Positions 52,472 to 62,800 are shown, numbered from the stretch's first letter. The stretch: 64,000 bases of DNA from CADEGL01 sp050180485 (GCA_050180485.1 JBFXED010000003.1:1-64000), one strand, 5' to 3'. Numbers and translations: made by a program. The notes: generated by a model from the sequence alone, not told the origin.

Positions 52472-53230
52472 GTGAACGCTTCCGCGATGACCGCCATGCT
52501 CCATGACTTTTCCCGCGCCGCCGACTGGGCGCTGTTCCTCGATCTCGACGGAACGCTGATCGACATCGCCACCGAGCCCGCCAAGGCGCGCGCGCCGGCG
52601 GGCCTCGCCATGGTGCTGGAAGATCTGCACCGTTCGCTGCACGGCGCGCTGGCCGTCGTCAGCGGCCGGCCCTTGGACGATGTCGACCGCATCCTGCGGC
52701 CACTTAGGCTGCCGGGCGCGGGCCAGCATGGGGCCGAGTTGCGCCGCCTGCGGGGTGGGCGTGTGCTGCGGCCTCGACCGCCGCGCGCCATGCGCCGCAT
52801 CGCCGAACGCGTGATCGCGGCCATGCCCGAGGGGGCGCTGGTGGAGGACAAAGGTCACAGCATCGCCGTTCATTACCGCCGGGCGCCCCATCTCGCGCGC
52901 ACCGTCAAGGCGCGCGTCACGCGTGCGTTGGCGCCCGACCGGAGCGAGGCTCACGTGCTGCACGGCAAGATGGTGGCCGAGGTGAAAAGCAACGGCATCG
53001 ACAAGGGCCAGGCGGTCGACGCGCTGATGGCGTTGCCGCCGTTCCGCGAGCGCACACCGGTCTTCCTGGGCGACGACCGCACGGACGAGGATGGCTTCGC
53101 CGCCGTGCTGCGGCGGGGCGGTCATGCGGTGCGGGTGGGCGATGGGCCGTTCTTCTTGGGCGGACCGTGTCTGGCCGATCCAGGCGCGGTGCGGCGCTGG
53201 CTCGCGGATTTGCGGGACGCGCTGCGCTAG
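52472..53230 (+). CDS. otsB: Trehalose-6-phosphate phosphatase
   Basis: The 252-residue HAD-superfamily phosphatase has the nucleophile motif LFLDLDGTLIDIA (Asp24 and Asp26 counted from the first GTG), the second motif KSNGIDKGQAV and the metal-binding FLGDDRTDEDGF. It removes phosphate from trehalose 6-phosphate. No clear ribosome site precedes GTG 52472, and ATG 52487 or 52496 are possible shorter starts. It converges on otsA with a 4-bp overlap of stop codons, so synthesis and dephosphorylation genes are transcribed separately. Confidence 0.9.
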   Translation: MNASAMTAMLHDFSRAADWALFLDLDGTLIDIATEPAKARAPAGLAMVLEDLHRSLHGALAVVSGRPLDDVDRILRPLRLPGAGQHGAELRRLRGGRVLRPRPPRAMRRIAERVIAAMPEGALVEDKGHSIAVHYRRAPHLARTVKARVTRALAPDRSEAHVLHGKMVAEVKSNGIDKGQAVDALMALPPFRERTPVFLGDDRTDEDGFAAVLRRGGHAVRVGDGPFFLGGPCLADPGAVRRWLADLRDALR

Positions 53231-54606
53231 TCCACGGGAATGGCGTCGAGCGCCGCCAGGAATGCGTCGACCCAATGCGAAACGGAATTGCCGCGCACGC
53301 GTTCGTTCATCGCGAGCCAGCGCGCCTTGCGCTCATCCAGCGGCATCGTCAGGCCCGCGTGCAGAGCCTCCGCGATCTCGTCGACGTCAAACGGATTGAC
53401 GATCAGGGCCGCATCCAGTTCCTTCGCCGCGCCGGCGAACTGAGACAGGATCAAGACACCGGGATTCGCGGCTTCCTGGGCCGCGACATATTCCTTCGCC
53501 ACCAGGTTCATGCCGTCGCGCAAGGGTGTGACCAGGCCGATGCGGCTGCGCCGGTAGAAGCCGGCCAGCACCTGGCGCGGGAACGGCTTGTTCAGGTAGC
53601 GCAGCGGCATCCAGTCAAACTCGGCATAGCGGCCGTTTATGCGGCCGGCCAGCGACTCCAGCTCGCGCCGTAGCTGCCGGTACTGGCTGACCTCGCCGCG
53701 GCTAACCGGCGCGATCTGCATGAAGGTGACTTTGGAGCGTTGGTCGTCGAAGCGCGACAGAAGCCGGTCATAGGCCTCGAAGCGCTGCGGCAGGCCCTTG
53801 GAATAGTCGAGCCGGTCGACGCCGATGACGAGCTGGCGGCCCGCCAGGCTTTCCTTCAGCCGCTCGTTCTCGTCCGATGCCGCCGCTTCCTCGGCCGTGC
53901 GCGCGAAGGCTTCGGCGTCTATGCCGATTGGGAAGGTGCCGACCGCAACATGGCGGCCGGAGGCCCGCACGCCGCCGTCGGGACGATGCGCGCCATCATT
54001 AAGCGCCACGACACAATCGCGGAAATTTTGCGCGTCGCCCTCGGTCTGAAAGCCGGCCAGGTCATAGGCGCCCATGGATTCGATCAGAAGCCGATGTCGC
54101 GGCAGCACGGCCAGGACCGCGGGCGGCGGGAACGGCGTATGCAGGAAAAACCCCGTGCGGTTCCGCGCGCCCAGCGCGCGCAGCTCGGCGCCCAGCGGAA
54201 GCAGGTGGTAGTCGTGGACCCAAACAACATCGTCGGGCTTGAGAAGCGGCGCCAGCATGGCGGCGAAGCGGCGGTTGACGCGCATATAGCCGTCGAAATC
54301 CGCGCGCTCGAATTCCAATAGGCCCATGCGGTAATGCAGGAGCGGCCATAGCGAGGAGTTGGCATAGCCCGTGTAGTACTGCGCGTGATCCTGACGGCCG
54401 AGATCGAGCGTCGCATAGGTGATCTTGCCGGATCGCGCGACAGTGGGCTCGGAAGGTGTCGCATCGGCGACCGTGCCGGACCAGCCGAACCACAGGCCGC
54501 CGCTGCGCCGCAACGCCTCGCGCACGGCGACGGCCAGCCCGCCCTCGCGGCCCGAGCGCGCCGAGGGCGGCGTCACGCGGTTGGAGGCGATCACGACCCG
54601 CGCCAA
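53227..54606 (-). CDS. otsA: Trehalose-6-phosphate synthase
   Basis: The 459-residue GT20 enzyme has SNRV near the start, GLWFGWSG, VVWVHDYHLLPL, FFLHTPFPP, IGVDRLDYSKGLPQRFEAYDRLL and LRDGMNLVAKEYVAAQ, the last three forming the UDP-glucose and glucose-6-phosphate site. It makes trehalose 6-phosphate. TTG at 54606 is the likely start: ggaggagg sits 4 bases upstream and the reading frame matches the family N-terminus (RVVIASNRV). It overlaps the end of the GH15 gene by 16 bp, so the two are coupled. Confidence 0.9.
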   Translation of the reverse strand: MARVVIASNRVTPPSARSGREGGLAVAVREALRRSGGLWFGWSGTVADATPSEPTVARSGKITYATLDLGRQDHAQYYTGYANSSLWPLLHYRMGLLEFERADFDGYMRVNRRFAAMLAPLLKPDDVVWVHDYHLLPLGAELRALGARNRTGFFLHTPFPPPAVLAVLPRHRLLIESMGAYDLAGFQTEGDAQNFRDCVVALNDGAHRPDGGVRASGRHVAVGTFPIGIDAEAFARTAEEAAASDENERLKESLAGRQLVIGVDRLDYSKGLPQRFEAYDRLLSRFDDQRSKVTFMQIAPVSRGEVSQYRQLRRELESLAGRINGRYAEFDWMPLRYLNKPFPRQVLAGFYRRSRIGLVTPLRDGMNLVAKEYVAAQEAANPGVLILSQFAGAAKELDAALIVNPFDVDEIAEALHAGLTMPLDERKARWLAMNERVRGNSVSHWVDAFLAALDAIPVD

Positions 54607-56417
54607 AATGCCTCCTCCCAGCTTTTCGACAACCGCATGGCGGAGGCGATCAACCCGACCATGGAATAGGTTTGGGGGAAGTTGCCCCACAACTCGCAGG
54701 TCTTCGGATCCAGATCCTCCGACAGGAGGCCCAGATGGTTCCGGCGCGCGAGCAGCCGTTCGAAGATCGCGCGCGCTTCGTCCTTCCGGCCCACGGCGGC
54801 CAGCGCATCGATGTACCAGAAGGTGCAGACGGTGAAGGAAGTCTCCGGCGCGCCGAAATCGTCGGCGTCAACATAGCGGTAGAGATGGTCGCCGTGGCGC
54901 AGCGTCTTCTCGATGCTGGCGAGTGTGCCAAGGAACCGCGGATCGTCGGCCGCGAGAAAGCCCAGCTCGTGAAGCAGCAACAGGCTCGCGTCCATGGCGC
55001 TGCCGCCGAAGGACGCGACGAAGGTGTTGCGCGTCTTGTCATAGGCCTGGTCGAGGATCGTGGCGCGGATATGCGCGGCCACGTCATGCCAATGGCGTCC
55101 GCGTTCGGCCAGACCGAGGGCCCGCGCGATCTTGGACAGACGATCGCATGCCGCCCAGCACATGACGGCCGAATAGGTGTGGATCTCCGAGCGCGTGCGG
55201 TATTCCCAAAGGCCGGCGTCAGGCGTCAGCGCGGCTTCGGCGGCGCGCTCGCCCAGCTTTTCCAGCCGCTGGAACATGGCCACGTCGCCGCGCCGGGGCA
55301 GGCGGTGGTCAAAGAACATCTGTGCCGCCGCGAGAACAACACTACCGTAGCTGTCGTTCTGGACCTGGCCTGCGGCCGCGTTGCCGATGCGCACCGGCCC
55401 CATGCCCCGGTAGCCGGCGAGAGCCGTGGCGACACCTTCCTCGATCAGCGGGCGGCCCGGAACGACGGCGTAGACAGGCCCCAGCGTACCGTGCACATCG
55501 AGCGCCGCCACGTTCGTGATGTAGCGGATGTACTCTTCCATCGTCTGAGTCGCGCTCAGCCGATTGAGCGCCTGGACGACGAAATACGCGTCGCGCAGCC
55601 AGCAATAGCGGTAATCCCAATTGCGCTGGCTGCCCGGCGCTTCCGGGATTGAGGTCGTCAGTGCGGCCACGATGGCGCCGGTCTCCTCGAAGCTGCACAG
55701 CTTCAGCGTGATGGCCGCGCGGATGACGGCCTCCTGCCATTCGAACGGCACAGACAGGAAGCGGCACCAGTCCTGCCAGTATTCCTCCGTCTGCTCGAGA
55801 AAGCGGCGGGCGGTTTCTGGCAGGCTGGCGGTGAAGCTTTCGTCCGGTCCCAGGATCAGGGTGACCGGCCGGTCCAGAACGAAGGGCTGCTCCTCCGCGA
55901 TATAGGACACGGGCACGTCGGTCGAAAGGCGCAGCGTTCCGCTGGAGCCGACATAGCGGATGTGATTGCTGCCGAAAGTGCGCGCCGGCTCCTCCGCGCC
56001 ATAGGCGAAGCGGGGGCGAAGCCGCACGGTCAAGCGCGGGGCGCCCGCCACGGGTTCGATGCGGCGCACCAGCATGGCCGGGCGATAGACGCGGCCGAAT
56101 TGTTTGAAGCGGGGCGCGAAATCGGTCACGCGCACGATGCCGCCGTTGCCGTCGGACAGGGTCGTCTCGACGATGGCCGTGTTGACGCGATAGGCTTGGG
56201 TTGCCGAGGCCTCGCCGTCGAGCACGACGTCGAACAGGCCGCCCGCCTTGCTCTCCGCATCCAGCAGGCTCGCGAAGAGCGGATCGCCGTCGAGACGGGG
56301 AAAGCAGGCCCAGACGATGCGCCCGCGTTTGTCGATCAACGCCGCGATGGTCGAGTTACCGATCGCCGCCAAATCGAGATTGGCCTCGCCTGCGCCGCGA
56401 TGCGCCGAGTTGTCCAT
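54591..56417 (-). CDS. Glycoside hydrolase family 15 protein (glucoamylase/trehalase-like)
   Basis: The 608-residue GH15 enzyme has an N-terminal beta-sandwich (about 1-210) and the (alpha/alpha)6 barrel with NWDYRYCWLRDAYF, AGLWEYRTRSEIHTYSAVMCW (general acid Glu) and LLSEDLDPKTCELWGNFPQTYSMVGL (general base Glu). Family members cleave trehalose or alpha-glucosides. Immediately upstream of otsA and overlapping it, this one may hydrolyse trehalose, giving a synthesis/breakdown cycle. The usual His after the base motif (FSH) is Met here. The start at 56417 follows gggagcagg. Confidence 0.85.
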   Translation of the reverse strand: MDNSAHRGAGEANLDLAAIGNSTIAALIDKRGRIVWACFPRLDGDPLFASLLDAESKAGGLFDVVLDGEASATQAYRVNTAIVETTLSDGNGGIVRVTDFAPRFKQFGRVYRPAMLVRRIEPVAGAPRLTVRLRPRFAYGAEEPARTFGSNHIRYVGSSGTLRLSTDVPVSYIAEEQPFVLDRPVTLILGPDESFTASLPETARRFLEQTEEYWQDWCRFLSVPFEWQEAVIRAAITLKLCSFEETGAIVAALTTSIPEAPGSQRNWDYRYCWLRDAYFVVQALNRLSATQTMEEYIRYITNVAALDVHGTLGPVYAVVPGRPLIEEGVATALAGYRGMGPVRIGNAAAGQVQNDSYGSVVLAAAQMFFDHRLPRRGDVAMFQRLEKLGERAAEAALTPDAGLWEYRTRSEIHTYSAVMCWAACDRLSKIARALGLAERGRHWHDVAAHIRATILDQAYDKTRNTFVASFGGSAMDASLLLLHELGFLAADDPRFLGTLASIEKTLRHGDHLYRYVDADDFGAPETSFTVCTFWYIDALAAVGRKDEARAIFERLLARRNHLGLLSEDLDPKTCELWGNFPQTYSMVGLIASAMRLSKSWEEAFWRGS

Positions 56418-56509
56418 GGAATAGCCTGCTCCCGCACGGAGGCTGTTCGCCGAAGCGATGCCCAATGAAGGAAAACGCGGCAGACCTGGGATGGTTCCAG
56501 ACGAGGCGT

Positions 56510-57391
56510 TTAGGCTTTAGGGACGGAGATTCCGCGTTGGCGGCAGGCCGCCACGACCGTGTTACGCAACAGACACGCAATCGTCATCGGACCGACGCCG
56601 CCCGGGACGGGCGTGATCGCGCCTGCGACCTTGGCGGCCTCCTCGAACGCCACGTCGCCGACGAGGCGTCCCTTGCCGTCCGGCGTGGGCACACGGTTGA
56701 TCCCGACGTCGATGACGACGGCGCCCGGTTGGATCCAATCGCCGCGCACCATCTCGGGCTTGCCCACTGCGGCGACCAGGATGTCGGCGCGGCGGCATTC
56801 GGCGGGCAGATCCTTGGTGCGCGAATGAGCAATGGTCACGGTGCAGCTTTCGCCCAGCAGCAGCATGGCCATAGGCTTACCTACGATGTTGGAGCGACCC
56901 AGCACCAGCGCGCGCTTGCCCGCCAGGTCCTTCACGCGGTCCTTGATCAGCATCAGGCAGCCCAAGGGCGTGCAGGGCACCAGCGCATCGCCGCCGATCG
57001 CGAGCTTGCCGGCGTTGATGACATGGAAGCCGTCCACGTCCTTGGCCGGGTCGATAGCGTCCAGAACCGCGGCGGGGTCGATCTGCTTGGGCAGCGGCAG
57101 TTGCACCAGGATGCCGTTTACCGCCGGATCGGCGTTGAGCTTGGCGACCAGCGCCAGAAGCTCGGCCTGGCCCGTGGTCGCGGGCAGCTTGTGTTCGAAG
57201 GAGCGCATGCCGGCCTCGACGGTCTGCTTGGCCTTGCTGCGCACATAGACTTGGCTGGCGGGGTCTTCCCCCACCAGCACCACGGCCAGGCCGGGCACCA
57301 GCCCATGATCTTTGGTCAGCCCAGCAACCTGTCGCGCGATGGTCGCGCGCAGATTGGCGGCGAAGCCCTTGCCGTCGATGATCTCAGCCAC
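56510..57391 (-). CDS. folD: FolD methylene-THF dehydrogenase/cyclohydrolase
   Basis: The 293-residue bifunctional enzyme has SQVYVRSKAKQTVEAGM (catalytic Lys region), VNGILVQLPLPKQID, GFHVINAGKL, LVLGRSNIVGKPMAMLL and PVPGGVGPMT. It converts methylene- to formyl-tetrahydrofolate with NADP. GTG at 57391 is the start: gggagg lies 5 bases upstream and it overlaps the yggU stop by 8 bp. The upstream in-frame codons lie inside yggU. The yggT-yggU-folD order is a single transcription unit. Confidence 0.92.
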   Translation of the reverse strand: MAEIIDGKGFAANLRATIARQVAGLTKDHGLVPGLAVVLVGEDPASQVYVRSKAKQTVEAGMRSFEHKLPATTGQAELLALVAKLNADPAVNGILVQLPLPKQIDPAAVLDAIDPAKDVDGFHVINAGKLAIGGDALVPCTPLGCLMLIKDRVKDLAGKRALVLGRSNIVGKPMAMLLLGESCTVTIAHSRTKDLPAECRRADILVAAVGKPEMVRGDWIQPGAVVIDVGINRVPTPDGKGRLVGDVAFEEAAKVAGAITPVPGGVGPMTIACLLRNTVVAACRQRGISVPKA

Positions 57392-57713
57392 GTTGTCCTC
57401 CCAACCACGCATTGATTTGGCGGGCGAGGGCGGGCCCATCGCCGGCGACATGCACGATCTTGCGCCGCGCGGCCGCACCGGAGGCGACCGACAGCGTGGT
57501 GCGCGGCACGTCCCATGCTTTGGCCAGGAGCTTCAGCACGGCCATGTTGGCCTTGCCGTCCTCGGGTGCCGCCGTGACCAACAATTTCAGCGCCGCGCGC
57601 CCATCCGCGTCGGTGATTAGCCCGTCGATCCGGTCGCGCCCCGCGCGTGGCGTCACGCGCAATGCAACACGCACGCCGTCGCTAGACACGGTGACGGGCG
57701 ACGGTTCGCTCAC
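57384..57713 (-). CDS. DUF167 (YggU) family protein
   Basis: The 109-residue DUF167 protein has VALRVTPRAGRDRIDGL, LKLLVTAAPEDGKANMAVLKLLAKAWDV and SGAAARRKIVHVAG, the full family pattern of a small alpha/beta fold. The function is unknown; it is nearly always next to yggT or proC. It sits between yggT (12-bp gap) and folD (8-bp overlap), so it belongs to this operon. Confidence 0.9.
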   Translation of the reverse strand: MSEPSPVTVSSDGVRVALRVTPRAGRDRIDGLITDADGRAALKLLVTAAPEDGKANMAVLKLLAKAWDVPRTTLSVASGAAARRKIVHVAGDGPALARQINAWLGGQRG

Positions 57714-57725
57714 GCGTCTAAAGCG

Positions 57726-58004
57726 TCAGAGAAAGTTCCGCTCCAGAAGCCGCTGCAGGAACCAGATGATGAGGATCAGGATGACCGGGGAGATATCGAC
57801 GCCGCCCAGATTCGGCACGATGCGGCGGATCGGGCGCAGGGCGGGCTCGGTGATTTTGTAGAGGAAGTCGTTCACCGAAAAGACGAAGCGGTTGTATGTG
57901 TTGACCACGTTGAACGCGATCAGCCACGACATGATCACGAAGGCGATCAGGCACCACTTGTAGAGGTCGAGAACGACATAGATCAATTCGGCAATGGATT
58001 CCAT
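57726..58004 (-). CDS. YggT-family membrane protein
   Basis: The 92-residue protein has two membrane helices, VVLDLYKWCLIAFVIMSWLIAF and ISPVILILIIWFLQRLL, flanking the family loop TEPALRPIRRIVPNLGGVDIS. YggT proteins are linked to osmotic shock tolerance and, in cyanobacteria, to chloroplast-like CCB3 function; the bacterial role is unsettled. It leads the yggT-yggU-folD unit. The 198-bp spacer to the tRNA gene holds its promoter. Confidence 0.88.
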   Translation of the reverse strand: MESIAELIYVVLDLYKWCLIAFVIMSWLIAFNVVNTYNRFVFSVNDFLYKITEPALRPIRRIVPNLGGVDISPVILILIIWFLQRLLERNFL

Positions 58005-58137
58005 GACCGGTCTTTGCCCCCGGGGTCCGTCGTCGAAAAAAGCCTACAGGCGGGCCGGAAAACGCGCAAGCGCGCGGCGTGGGCTTGCGCCGACAAACCC
58101 TTCGCCCGGCTCGCAAAAATAGCGGTCGGCGGCCGCC

Positions 58138-58166
58138 TTGACGGGCTTCCCCCCGCCGGACATTAT
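58138..58166 (+). promoter_or_regulatory. Candidate promoter of tRNA-Ala
   Basis: TTGACG (58138-58143) and CATTAT (58161-58166) are separated by exactly 17 bp, about 37 bp before the tRNA. The -35 matches at 5 of 6 positions and the -10 at 4 of 6. It is the best-looking sigma-70 promoter in the window. Confidence 0.5.
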
Positions 58167-58202
58167 CCGCGCGCCTTTCCGAGGCACACGCATGCGTGGC
58201 TC

Positions 58203-58278
58203 GGGGCTGTAGCTCAGATGGGAGAGCGCCTCGTTCGCAATGAGGAGGTCAGGGGTTCGATTCCCCTCAGCTCCACCA
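58203..58278 (+). tRNA. tRNA-Ala (anticodon CGC)
   Basis: A full cloverleaf of 76 nt including an encoded CCA: acceptor GGGGCTG pairs with CAGCTCC and contains the G3-U70 alanine identity pair, followed by A73. The anticodon stem is CCTCG/TGAGG with one G-T pair, and the loop TTCGCAA gives anticodon CGC (codon GCG, Ala). The T arm is AGGGG-TTCGATT-CCCCT. It reads alone, with no other tRNA nearby. A pyrimidine-rich tract follows. Confidence 0.97.
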
Positions 58279-58361
58279 CTCTTTCTTCCCTTTTTCGCCC
58301 GGGTTCGTGGTGATCTAGCGTTCGACGTGGGGCTGTTCCGAACCGCCTCAGGGGAGACGTC

Positions 58362-59642
58362 TTGGATCGTTCTGTCAAGCAAGTGGCCATCATCGGCGGC
58401 GGCATCATGGGCTGCGCCGCAGCCTACTACCTGCGCCGGTTGGGCATTTCCGTCACCCTGTTCGAGCGTGGCGAGATCGGCACCGAGCAATCGAGCCGCG
58501 CGCTCGGTTATGTGCGCTGCCAGGGGCGCCACCGCGCGGAGCTGCCGCTGTCGGTGCTGGCGAATCGGATGTGGGAAACCTTGTCGGCCGAGCTGGAAGC
58601 CGACGTGGAGTATGTGCGCCAGGGCAACCTGGTGGTGGCGGAAACGGCGGCTGATGAGGAACGGCTGCGCAGAAGTTGCGAGGCGGCACGGGCCAACGGC
58701 CTGTCCACCCGTGCCGTCGACCGCGCCGAGATCGCGCGCATTTCGCCGATGCTTCACGGTCCCTGGCGCTCCGGCATCTTTACGGAAGAGGACGGTCATG
58801 CGTCGCCGACCAAGGCGACCCAGGCTTTCGCCGCCGCCGCGCGACGCCTGGGCGCGGATCTGCGGACGAATGCGGGCGTGCGCGGTATCGCGGTTTCCGG
58901 CGGGCGCACGACGGGCGTGTGGACGGCGGACGGGCTGTTCGCGGCCGATGCCGTCATTTGCGTGGCGGGGATTTCGACGAATTTCTTTCTGCGCCCGCTC
59001 GGCGTGGCGCTCCCCATCCAGGTGGTGCGCAGCTCGAACCTCGAAACGGTGGTGAAGGACCCGTTCACGCGCACCGGCGTATGGACGCCCTATATCTCCA
59101 TGCGGCCGCGGCTGGACGGCTCCTTCGCTTTCGGCACGGGCTATCGCGGCTCGCCGCCCGATCATGATCTGGGCGCGCCGACAATTAGCAGCCTCGGCTA
59201 TTTCCTGCCGCGCTATCTGCGCAACCCGCGTCGGCCACGGCTGCGCCTCAACCGTGACTTCGGCGACAGCATCCGGCGGCGCGTCAGCGCGTCGGTGGCC
59301 ACAACGCCGATGCCCGATCCGGTCATCAACCAGCCACAGATCGCCGAACGTCTGACCTGGGCGCAGAAATTCTTTCCCCATCTGGTGCCGCTAGAGGCGG
59401 CGCGCAGCTGGGCCTGCCGCATCGACGTGACGCCCGATCTAGTGCCCGCCATCGGCCCGTGGGGGCCGCCAGGCCTCTTCACCGCAGTCGGCTTCTGCGC
59501 GCACGGATTGGCGCTGGCGCCCATCGTGGGCAAGACCCTGGCGGAGCTGATCGCGACCGGCCGCAGCGACTTCGATCTACGCGGCCTCCGGCCCGGCCGC
59601 TTTCGGGAAAACGACCTGCAGGAAGACCCCGTCGCGCTTTGA
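58362..59642 (+). CDS. FAD-dependent oxidoreductase, glycine/sarcosine/D-amino acid oxidase family
   Basis: The 426-residue flavoprotein has VAIIGGGIMGCAAAYYLRRLG as the FAD loop (residues 8-28), a SSRALGYVRCQGRHR segment, CVAGISTNFFLRPLG and the C-terminal GLFTAVGFCAHGLALAPIVGK. This is the DAO fold as in sarcosine oxidase beta subunits and hydrogen-cyanide-synthase-like dehydrogenases. It oxidises secondary or primary amines with an unknown acceptor. TTG at 58362 follows ggggaga. It lies 83 bp past the tRNA-Ala gene and ends at a hairpin. Confidence 0.82.
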   Translation: MDRSVKQVAIIGGGIMGCAAAYYLRRLGISVTLFERGEIGTEQSSRALGYVRCQGRHRAELPLSVLANRMWETLSAELEADVEYVRQGNLVVAETAADEERLRRSCEAARANGLSTRAVDRAEIARISPMLHGPWRSGIFTEEDGHASPTKATQAFAAAARRLGADLRTNAGVRGIAVSGGRTTGVWTADGLFAADAVICVAGISTNFFLRPLGVALPIQVVRSSNLETVVKDPFTRTGVWTPYISMRPRLDGSFAFGTGYRGSPPDHDLGAPTISSLGYFLPRYLRNPRRPRLRLNRDFGDSIRRRVSASVATTPMPDPVINQPQIAERLTWAQKFFPHLVPLEAARSWACRIDVTPDLVPAIGPWGPPGLFTAVGFCAHGLALAPIVGKTLAELIATGRSDFDLRGLRPGRFRENDLQEDPVAL

Positions 59643-59653
59643 GCGCAAAAGAA

Positions 59654-59683
59654 GAGCGGCGGCTCCGGGGAAAGCCGCCGCTC
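59654..59683. terminator. Convergent hairpin between the FAD oxidoreductase and DUF883-like genes
   Basis: A perfect 11-bp stem (59654-59664 with 59673-59683) has an 8-nt loop. The minus-strand side is followed by TTCTTTTG, and there is no T tract on the plus side. It probably terminates the DUF883-like transcript and may slow the plus-strand one. Confidence 0.5.
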
Positions 59684-59741
59684 CGGATACCGGGCCCCGC
59701 GCGAAGCGGGATCGGTATCGCTTTCCGTCAGATGACAGTGA

Positions 59742-59990
59742 TCAGCGCGTGAAGCGGCCGATCAGGAATGCCGCCAGGGCGCCGCCGCCGAAAGCCAGCG
59801 CGACCGAGGTCAGCGGCTTGGCCGATACGGTGTCCCGCGCGTAGGTCACGGCGCGTTCGCCTTCGGTACGGGCCGTTTTCGCGATGCCGTTCACCGCCAT
59901 CTCGGCCGCCATCGCGGCGCTCGCGATGATGCCGTCAATCTCGCGGCGGCCGTGGGCCTTGCCGGTTCCGTTCAATATCTGTCGAGCCAT
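59742..59990 (-). CDS. Small ElaB/YqjD (DUF883)-like ribosome-hibernation-type protein
   Basis: The 82-residue protein has a charged, helix-forming N-terminal part (AEMAVNGIAKTARTEGERAVTYARDTVS) and ends in a single glycine-rich membrane anchor, KPLTSVALAFGGGALAAFLIGRF. The anchor with flanking KPL and closing RF is typical of ElaB/YqjD-like tail-anchored proteins, which tether stalled ribosomes to the membrane in stationary phase. The family match is by eye only. aggaga lies 8 bases before the ATG; an in-frame ATG at 60014 is an alternative. Confidence 0.6.
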   Translation of the reverse strand: MARQILNGTGKAHGRREIDGIIASAAMAAEMAVNGIAKTARTEGERAVTYARDTVSAKPLTSVALAFGGGALAAFLIGRFTR

Positions 59991-60201
59991 TGGACGTCTC
60001 CTACGAACATTCAAAACATCGCTGCCAAGCCCATCGGATGGCCGCGTCTCTGACCGTTAAACCGCGGGCACGCATCGCGGTTCCCGTTTCTTCGCGATCG
60101 CGATATGTAACCCGAATTCGCCGCAATCCGGTCGCTGCGCCGCCTTGACCGCATCCCTCAGCTCCCATCAGCATGGGCGGCGAACGTGGGAGTCCGGGGG
60201 A

Positions 60202-60695
60202 ATGCAGAAACTCGTCGCATGCGTGACCATCGTCGCCATGCTGACGGCGTGCGCGACACGAATCCCAAAGTGGACATGACCAATGTGGACCGCGTGAAGT
60301 ACGACGCGGATCTGCAGGAGTGTCGCGACCAAAGCGATTCACCATTTAAGGACGTATAGAAGAGCACCACCCTTGGAGCGCTGACCGGCGGTGGTTTGAC
60401 CGCGGGCGGGTTATCGAACCAATCGGGCCAATCGAAGGAAGCCGCAACGGTCGGCCTTCTGATCGTGGTGGGCGCGGCTGCCATAGGTGCGGTGGCCGGC
60501 CTGGTTGCGGGTGCGGCAGGCAGGCCGGTAAGCGGGAAAGTCCTCGCCCAATGCATGAAGGACAGGGGCTATGGCGTGAACGACGAGCCGCTGGCTCAGT
60601 CCCGTTCACCTTCGGCGGGCGAATCCACGATTCCGGATGATTTGTGCCCGACCGACATGATGCCGGAACAGATCGGTCAGGCGGTTCCCATATGA
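60202..60695 (+). pseudogene. Glycine-zipper lipoprotein, inactivated by a frameshift and a stop codon
   Basis: ATG 60202 opens a lipoprotein signal (MQKLVACVTIVAMLTAC) whose frame hits TGA at 60277. In the +2 frame the rest of a known glycine-zipper lipoprotein type continues: RDTNPKVDMTNVDRVKYDADLQECRDQ, then TAG at 60357. After the stop, in the same frame, come TTLGALTGGGLTAGGL, VVGAAAIGAVAGLVAGAAGRPVSGKVLAQCMKDRGYGV and an end at 60695. One missing base near 60255 plus one point change (for example CAG to TAG) would restore a single reading frame of about 165 codons. A short frame from 60396 alone could still be translated, without the signal peptide. The zipper region and paired Cys are the evidence for the family. 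Confidence 0.7.
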
Positions 60696-60889
60696 TCGCG
60701 CAGCATGGCGGCGATGGCCTGGGGCTGGTCTAGGACGGCGGTCACGTCGATGCCGTCATAGCCGGGTTGATTTTCCAGGTCGGCGCGCTTCAACCGCCAA
60801 CGCCCGCGACACTGCACAACATGGCCACACACCTCGCCGTCGATCCGGATATTGAATTGCCACGCCCGCTCGCGATCCAGCATGCCCAT
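60677..60889 (-). CDS. Small hypothetical protein
   Basis: The 70-residue protein has the form of a small alpha/beta domain, with QFNIRIDGEVCGHVVQCRGRWRLKRADLEN and an Ala-rich C-terminus. I do not recognise it. aaggaagg lies about 8 bases before the ATG at 60889. Its last 19 bp overlap the end of the degraded lipoprotein gene on the other strand. The coding call rests on start context and moderate length only. Confidence 0.45.
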   Translation of the reverse strand: MGMLDRERAWQFNIRIDGEVCGHVVQCRGRWRLKRADLENQPGYDGIDVTAVLDQPQAIAAMLRDHMGTA

Positions 60890-60966
60890 TGTCTTCGCCT
60901 TCCTTAACCCAGCTTGTTGCGCTGGTGAAGAAACGCGGAAACGGAGCGAAAGTTCGTCGATCTGGG

Positions 60967-62661
<1,695 letters not shown>

Positions 62662-62677
62662 GCCTAGCCCGTCCCAA

Positions 62678-62699
62678 GCGGCGCCAATTTTGGCGCCGC
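62678..62699. promoter_or_regulatory. Palindrome upstream of the hybrid histidine kinase gene
   Basis: A near-perfect 10-bp inverted repeat (62678-62687 with 62690-62699, 2-bp centre) lies 16 bp ahead of the kinase start codon on its leader side. It could be an operator or a leader hairpin covering the ribosome site. No T tract follows on the minus strand. Confidence 0.35.
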
Positions 62700-62776
62700 C
62701 GTCACGGACGGGATTGTACGGACCCGCACAAAAGCCTCAAGGTGCGGTGTGCGTCCCTAATAGTTGCAAAATGAAA

Positions 62777-62800
62777 AGGGCGCGGATTTCGCCGCGCCCT
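62777..62800 (-). terminator. Rho-independent terminator after the glycine-rich protein gene
   Basis: A perfect 9-bp stem (62777-62785 with 62792-62800) has a 6-nt loop. On the minus strand it is followed by TTTCATTTT. It sits 20 bp past the stop of the glycine-rich gene and protects the kinase promoter from read-through. Confidence 0.7.

Noticed and set aside
60396..60695. Intact small membrane protein of 99 residues
   Set aside because: It can be read alone, but its frame continues upstream past a single stop codon into the conserved middle of a glycine-zipper lipoprotein, so a degraded gene is the simpler explanation.
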